The translations under genes were made by a program, and so were the position numbers. The notes under the pieces are model-generated. The model saw only the letters and a list, made by a program, of their open reading frames with translations. It was not told where the DNA came from and ran no database searches. From positions 1 to 64,000 of the forward strand of contig USGV01000004.1 in assembly GCA_900554305.1 (NCBI GenBank): a stretch of DNA of 64,000 bases, read 5' to 3'. The stretch is from an uncultured Mycoplasmatota bacterium. Lineage in GTDB: Bacteria > Bacillota_I > Bacilli_A > RF39 > UBA660. Of the stretch, positions 60,419 to 64,000 are shown piece after piece. The number at the start of each line of letters is the position of its first letter. Positions within the stretch are counted from its first letter, which is position 1.

Positions 60419-61201
60419 ACTAAATGCATAACTTTCTTCATCAAAAAACTCTTCTTCACCATAAACAGAATATATTGTAAATGGACGATAAGCAACTAAT
60501 CTACCATTTTCCACATAATAATAAACTGAGTCCATATAATTATAATTTTGAATTCCTCTCCAATTTAGAAAACAATCATAATTGCATTCTTGAGATGCAA
60601 AAAAACCTTTTTTTACTTCCTGCTGATAATATTTTTGAAACTGCGATTCAATTTTCTGTTTTACTTCATCTTCTGTTACATCAAATAGGGATAATAGCTC
60701 CTCATCTGTCATCAAAGTCTGATCATTTAAATCAAAATTATATGTATGAAAAGAAACATCAGGAAACGAATAACCAGCACTATAATCAGACATACGAAGT
60801 AAAATAGATAAAACTTCTCCATTTAGCTGAGAATCATAAACCATTAAATTATTCTTATTCTTTAAAAATGACTCTGCATATTGCTGAATCGTCTGATTAA
60901 CTAATCTTGCATCATCACTATCAATATTAATATAAGGAATCTCATTATGCATATTCTGATTATTCGTAGAAGTATCCACAGTATAAACTAAATACTGTGA
61001 AGAATCCTCTTTAATATAATTATAATTACTATAATAATTTTTATATAAATAATATCCAATTAAAAATATCGCTAAAAGAATAACACCGCCCCAGATAAGT
61101 ACTTTTTTTACATTAAAAGAAATGTGAAAAGAAAAATTATTTTTCCTAGGCTTTAAATTTCTATTTCTTTTTTCCCCCTGGTTTTGAACGACATCAAACA
61201 T
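60407..61201 (-). CDS. RsiV-like (DUF3298-type) anchored protein, copy 2
   Basis: A 264-residue protein with a basic cytoplasmic tail, one helix (about 35-53) and an outer domain. The outer domain has EIPYINIDSDDARLVNQTI, FPDVSFHTYNFDLNDQTLMTDEELLSLF, EEVKKGFFASQECNYDCF and a final YYYVENGRLVAYRPFTIYSVYGEEEFF. This resembles the DUF3298/RsiV fold. It is a paralogue of the protein encoded at 63198, at the other end of the duplicated cassette. Function unknown; anchored binding or sensing of wall material is one idea. AGGAGG precedes ATG 61201. Confidence 0.75.
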   Translation of the reverse strand: MFDVVQNQGEKRNRNLKPRKNNFSFHISFNVKKVLIWGGVILLAIFLIGYYLYKNYYSNYNYIKEDSSQYLVYTVDTSTNNQNMHNEIPYINIDSDDARLVNQTIQQYAESFLKNKNNLMVYDSQLNGEVLSILLRMSDYSAGYSFPDVSFHTYNFDLNDQTLMTDEELLSLFDVTEDEVKQKIESQFQKYYQQEVKKGFFASQECNYDCFLNWRGIQNYNYMDSVYYYVENGRLVAYRPFTIYSVYGEEEFFDEESYAFSITK

Positions 61202-61209
61202 AATTCCTC

Positions 61210-62049
61210 CTAATTAACACCTTTTATTCTCATAATGCCACGTACAGTTCTATAATTATAAGAAGGAGAGATTTTTATACCAGAACGAGTACTGGCAGCA
61301 TGAACCATTTCTTCTCCATTACCAGTAAGAATTCCAACATGGCCATAATACATAACAACATCCCCTGCTTTAATATTACCATCAGTTACCAAAGTATACA
61401 TATCTGTTTGATTCCACATAGAATCTGTTTGTGAAATTAAATTGATACCAAAATGTGCAAAAACATAAGAAACAAAACCAGAACAATCGGCACATACATT
61501 AGGATCTTTACCACCCCAACAATATCTACCACCAACAAAAGATTTAGCATACTCAACAATAGCTTTACCAGTGGCACTTCCTTCACCAACAGTACCACCT
61601 TCCTCTGCCGTAACATCAGGTTGATCATAATCATCAGATTGTAAAATAAAACTCTGTGGTTTCTTATCAGTAGTAGACACATAAGTGCTATTTTCCTTTT
61701 TCAAAACCTCTCTAGAAATACGAGCAGTATCCCAACAAGCACCCAACTGAAAAGAGCCAATATCATCAGGGACTAAGCCGATTGCTAAATTCACTAAAAA
61801 AGGAACAAAAAAACATAATAATGCAGCAATAAATTTATTTAACAAACTTTTTTTCTTCTTATCATCATCGGGATTAATTAATAATTGAGTAAACTGAATC
61901 GCTAAAGCTGTCATTAATAAAATAGGAGCAACCATCTGTATCAAATCTAAAACTTGCCTCAAAATATCTAATATGGTCAATAAACCATAGTCTGTACAAC
62001 ATGTTCCCAATGCTTCACTACAATTAAGAATCTGTACAAAGTCGCTCAT
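61210..62049 (-). CDS. VirB2-like membrane module fused to NlpC/P60 peptidase
   Basis: A 279-residue protein. Residues 1-110 are a VirB2-like module with CCTDYG, helix 1 (about 35-57), charged loop NPDDDKKKKSLL, helix 2 (about 71-93) and GACWD. A linker starting STTDKK then leads to an NlpC/P60 domain (about 160-279) with catalytic Cys189 in ADCSGFVS, His237 in YYGHVGIL and His250 in VHAAS. NlpC/P60 enzymes cut peptide bonds in peptidoglycan. It is the paralogue of the 352-residue protein at 62127, which has a different hydrolase. GGCGGTGG precedes ATG 62049. Confidence 0.88.
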   Translation of the reverse strand: MSDFVQILNCSEALGTCCTDYGLLTILDILRQVLDLIQMVAPILLMTALAIQFTQLLINPDDDKKKKSLLNKFIAALLCFFVPFLVNLAIGLVPDDIGSFQLGACWDTARISREVLKKENSTYVSTTDKKPQSFILQSDDYDQPDVTAEEGGTVGEGSATGKAIVEYAKSFVGGRYCWGGKDPNVCADCSGFVSYVFAHFGINLISQTDSMWNQTDMYTLVTDGNIKAGDVVMYYGHVGILTGNGEEMVHAASTRSGIKISPSYNYRTVRGIMRIKGVN

Positions 62050-62126
62050 AATACCACCGCCTCATTTTTTCTACTAAGTAACAACTAACATTATTTTATT
62101 ATAAATTGAAAAAAAAGAAAAGAAAA

Positions 62127-63185
62127 TTAACCATAATACTGTTGAATGGCCTTTGCTATATCTTTAGCAATTTGTTCTTTTTTACTACTATAAGTATCCA
62201 TTGCCTGCTTATTATCATAAAACTCCGTTTCCAAATAAGTAATAGGAACACCTAGGTTCATAAAATATCCAATATCAAAAGCACTATAAATATAATCTGA
62301 GAACTGGCGATGACCAGTATTAGATATTACCGCATTAACAATAGCTTGGTCCGCAGCAGTACTATAACTACTCGTTCTCTTTACTAGTTGAGTACCAGCA
62401 GCACGACCACTACCAGAAGCATTAAAGTGAATTTCTAAAACATATTTATATTTTCCCCAATCAAATTGATTACATAAACTGGTATTGTTTCTACACTCAC
62501 GATAAAAAGAGGTATTCATATCATTAGAATTTCCTGCCATCAAAGCATTCGCAATATCAGAAGAAACTCCTAAAGAACTAAGTTCAGATTGAATTAACTT
62601 AACTAAGATACGGGTTTGATCAGTTTCATCATAACCAGAGGAAATCATACCACGACAATCATTAGGAGAACTAGCACAGTAAGGAGGATAAGAATGCCCT
62701 GCAATAAGTAAAATGGTTCCATCTCCACCACTACCATTTTCAGGTTTCGCAGTAACCTCGGGATCATCATAATCTTCTGGCATTACAATAAAACTCTTAG
62801 TTTTTTTATCAGTAGTAGACACAAAAGTATTTTCCATAGCTAACGTCATTTCTTCACTAATCTCTGCAGAATGCCAACAAGAAGCAAAACTAAACTCAGA
62901 AAATACCAAATTAACAACAACATTCACGATTGTTGGCAATAGAAAAACAACAACCGTAGCCATTACTTTATTGATTAAACTCTTTGACTTTTTATTTTGC
63001 TCATCTTCAGGATTAACAACCATCTGTGTAAATTGTATAATTAACCCAACAATTAAGATAATAGGAACAATAATATGTATAATATTTAAAATTCTCTGTA
63101 TAGCCCCTAAAATATTAGCCAAACCAAAATCAGCACAACAAGTATCAATATCCCCAGAACAATCCAAAATATATAAATAAGGCAT
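62127..63185 (-). CDS. VirB2-like membrane module fused to Amidase_3 domain
   Basis: A 352-residue protein. Residues 1-110 match the VirB2-like module of the next protein (CCADFG, two helices, NPEDEQNKKSKS loop, ASCWH), and the linker VSTTDKKTKSFIV is also shared. The C-terminal domain (about 155-352) is an N-acetylmuramoyl-L-alanine amidase (Amidase_3): zinc ligands His164 in LIAGHSY, Glu187 in GYDETDQT and His253 in EIHFNA, catalytic Glu near 319 in YLETEF. It would cut the bond between muramic acid and the stem peptide. AGAGGTGAT precedes ATG 63185. Confidence 0.9.
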   Translation of the reverse strand: MPYLYILDCSGDIDTCCADFGLANILGAIQRILNIIHIIVPIILIVGLIIQFTQMVVNPEDEQNKKSKSLINKVMATVVVFLLPTIVNVVVNLVFSEFSFASCWHSAEISEEMTLAMENTFVSTTDKKTKSFIVMPEDYDDPEVTAKPENGSGGDGTILLIAGHSYPPYCASSPNDCRGMISSGYDETDQTRILVKLIQSELSSLGVSSDIANALMAGNSNDMNTSFYRECRNNTSLCNQFDWGKYKYVLEIHFNASGSGRAAGTQLVKRTSSYSTAADQAIVNAVISNTGHRQFSDYIYSAFDIGYFMNLGVPITYLETEFYDNKQAMDTYSSKKEQIAKDIAKAIQQYYG

Positions 63186-63197
63186 ACCATCACCTCT

Positions 63198-63944
63198 TTA
63201 ATCTTTTACTACAAAACGAAAAGAATCCAAAGAAAAATACTTTTCCTCACCATAAGTAGTATAAATATTAAATGGTTTATAAAGAATTAATTTCCCATTT
63301 TCAATATAATACGTATTGTCATTCATTACATTAACAATATTTTTAGACTCCATAAAACAAGAAAAGTCGCACTCCTCTTTCGTAAAATATCCTTGCTTTA
63401 TCAAATCATTATAAAACTCAACAAATTTATAAGTAATAAAATAACGCAAAGTATCTTCATCGATTTTATACATATCAAAAATATCCTTATCGGAAAGCAA
63501 AGTCATATTTTTTAAATCAATATTATAACTACGATAATAAATATCAGAATGATCTGCATCAGCATATCGCTGCTGTGAAATAATTAAAATAGACAGCAGA
63601 TGATCAGAAACAGAATATTCATATAAAAAGCCCTGTGTAAACTTCGTTAAATAATCTTGATAATAATCCATAATATCAGAATTAATATCATCAATAACAG
63701 AAGAATCAATATTAATAACAGGAACCTTATCTGTTGCTAATACATCGAGAGAATTAGAAGAATAAACAATTTCTTTCTCTTTATTTTTCAACAAATCTTG
63801 ATAATTAAATTTTCTAGGAAAAAGAAAAAAAACAGAAGAAGAGACAATAACTACAATAAGCACACAAAATACAATCCACTTAGGCTTCTTCTTAGATATT
63901 TTAGTCTCTACTTCTGACACATTAAACACAGGCTTCACTCCCAT
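63198..63944 (-). CDS. RsiV-like (DUF3298-type) anchored protein, copy 1
   Basis: A 248-residue protein with one helix (about 23-41) and an outer domain paralogous to that encoded at 60407: VPVINIDSSVIDDIN, YYRSYNIDLKNMTLLSDKDIF, IKQGYFTKEECDFSCF and YYIENGKLILYKPFNIYTTYGEEKYF. Its ATG shares one base with the stop codon of the gene upstream (TAATG). It opens the four-gene cassette RsiV-like, amidase fusion, peptidase fusion, RsiV-like. Function unknown. Confidence 0.75.
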   Translation of the reverse strand: MGVKPVFNVSEVETKISKKKPKWIVFCVLIVVIVSSSVFFLFPRKFNYQDLLKNKEKEIVYSSNSLDVLATDKVPVINIDSSVIDDINSDIMDYYQDYLTKFTQGFLYEYSVSDHLLSILIISQQRYADADHSDIYYRSYNIDLKNMTLLSDKDIFDMYKIDEDTLRYFITYKFVEFYNDLIKQGYFTKEECDFSCFMESKNIVNVMNDNTYYIENGKLILYKPFNIYTTYGEEKYFSLDSFRFVVKD

Positions 63945-64000
63945 TATTTTCTCGTACTAACCGAAATTCCATCTCCCACTTCAAAAAACTCCGTATTATA
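63944..64000 (-). CDS. C-terminal end of a further gene, truncated by window edge
   Basis: An open frame of 18 codons ending in TAA at 63946-63944, with product end YNTEFFEVGDGISVSTRK. It overlaps the next start by one base, so it is probably part of the same operon. Too short to assign. Confidence 0.55.
   Translation of the reverse strand, partial: YNTEFFEVGDGISVSTRK

Overview
The window is about 64 kb of very AT-rich bacterial chromosome with short intergenic gaps, strong AGGAGG/GGTGAT-type ribosome binding sites and TAA/TAG/TGA stops, so the standard bacterial code. Almost everything is on the minus strand. The housekeeping genes point to a spore-forming, monoderm member of the Bacilli (Bacillota), probably a gut lineage of the Erysipelotrichia/RF39 type. 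The lineage name is inference from gene content and composition. Marker genes are sigG, ylmC, yunB, spoVID, a ysxE-like and a yutH-like kinase-fold gene, yutD, lonA, tig, greA, trhP and a Fur-family regulator. Several pairs keep Bacillus order: sigG-ylmC, lon-(gene)-spoVID-ysxE, trpS/yjbA and trhP1-trhP2-(kinase)-greA. No stretch over about 300 bases lacks a gene.

Layout: 1-1069 is an array of 11 tRNA genes in two transcription units (Val-Thr-Tyr-Gln-Lys-Leu, then Ser-fMet-Asp-Phe-Arg, the last cut by the window edge). 1140-15317 carries an S1-domain RNA-binding protein, a NifU-like protein, the spore gene block, tRNA/rRNA modification enzymes, rubrerythrin and a Fur-type regulator with a perfect operator. 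15379-25537 holds lon, trigger factor, a phosphoesterase, trpS, yjbA, rmuC, a VTT membrane protein and a rhodanese.

25593-52011 is the most striking part. It is a 26.4-kb, single-strand locus that joins a Gram-positive type IV secretion core (VirD4, split VirB4, PrgI/VirB3-like, VirB6-like, VirB2-like pilin, SpoIID-C39 wall hydrolase) to a Tad/Flp-type pilus machine (TadA ATPase, TadB, TadC, TadZ-like, TadE/F-like and Flp-like small pilins, CpaB). It also carries a class B-like sortase and several cysteine-rich exported proteins. It has no visible relaxase, integrase or attachment sites, so it looks like a resident secretion or pilus apparatus, not a conjugative element. A promoter with a palindromic spacer lies at its head, extra promoters stand before the two small pilin genes and the type IV core, and terminators follow the VirB2-like gene and the end of the locus.

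52110-57300 returns to housekeeping genes (greA, a dGTPase-like HD protein, a P-loop protein, the trhP pair). 57371-64000 is a second surface locus. It encodes a 765-residue type IV prepilin with Ig-like and three thrombospondin type 1-like repeats, and a duplicated cassette in which a VirB2-like two-helix membrane module is fused once to an NlpC/P60 peptidase and once to an Amidase_3 domain, each accompanied by an RsiV-like (DUF3298-type) anchored protein. The same VirB2-like module and the same pilin-like domain occur in both surface loci, so they probably serve one cell-envelope system.
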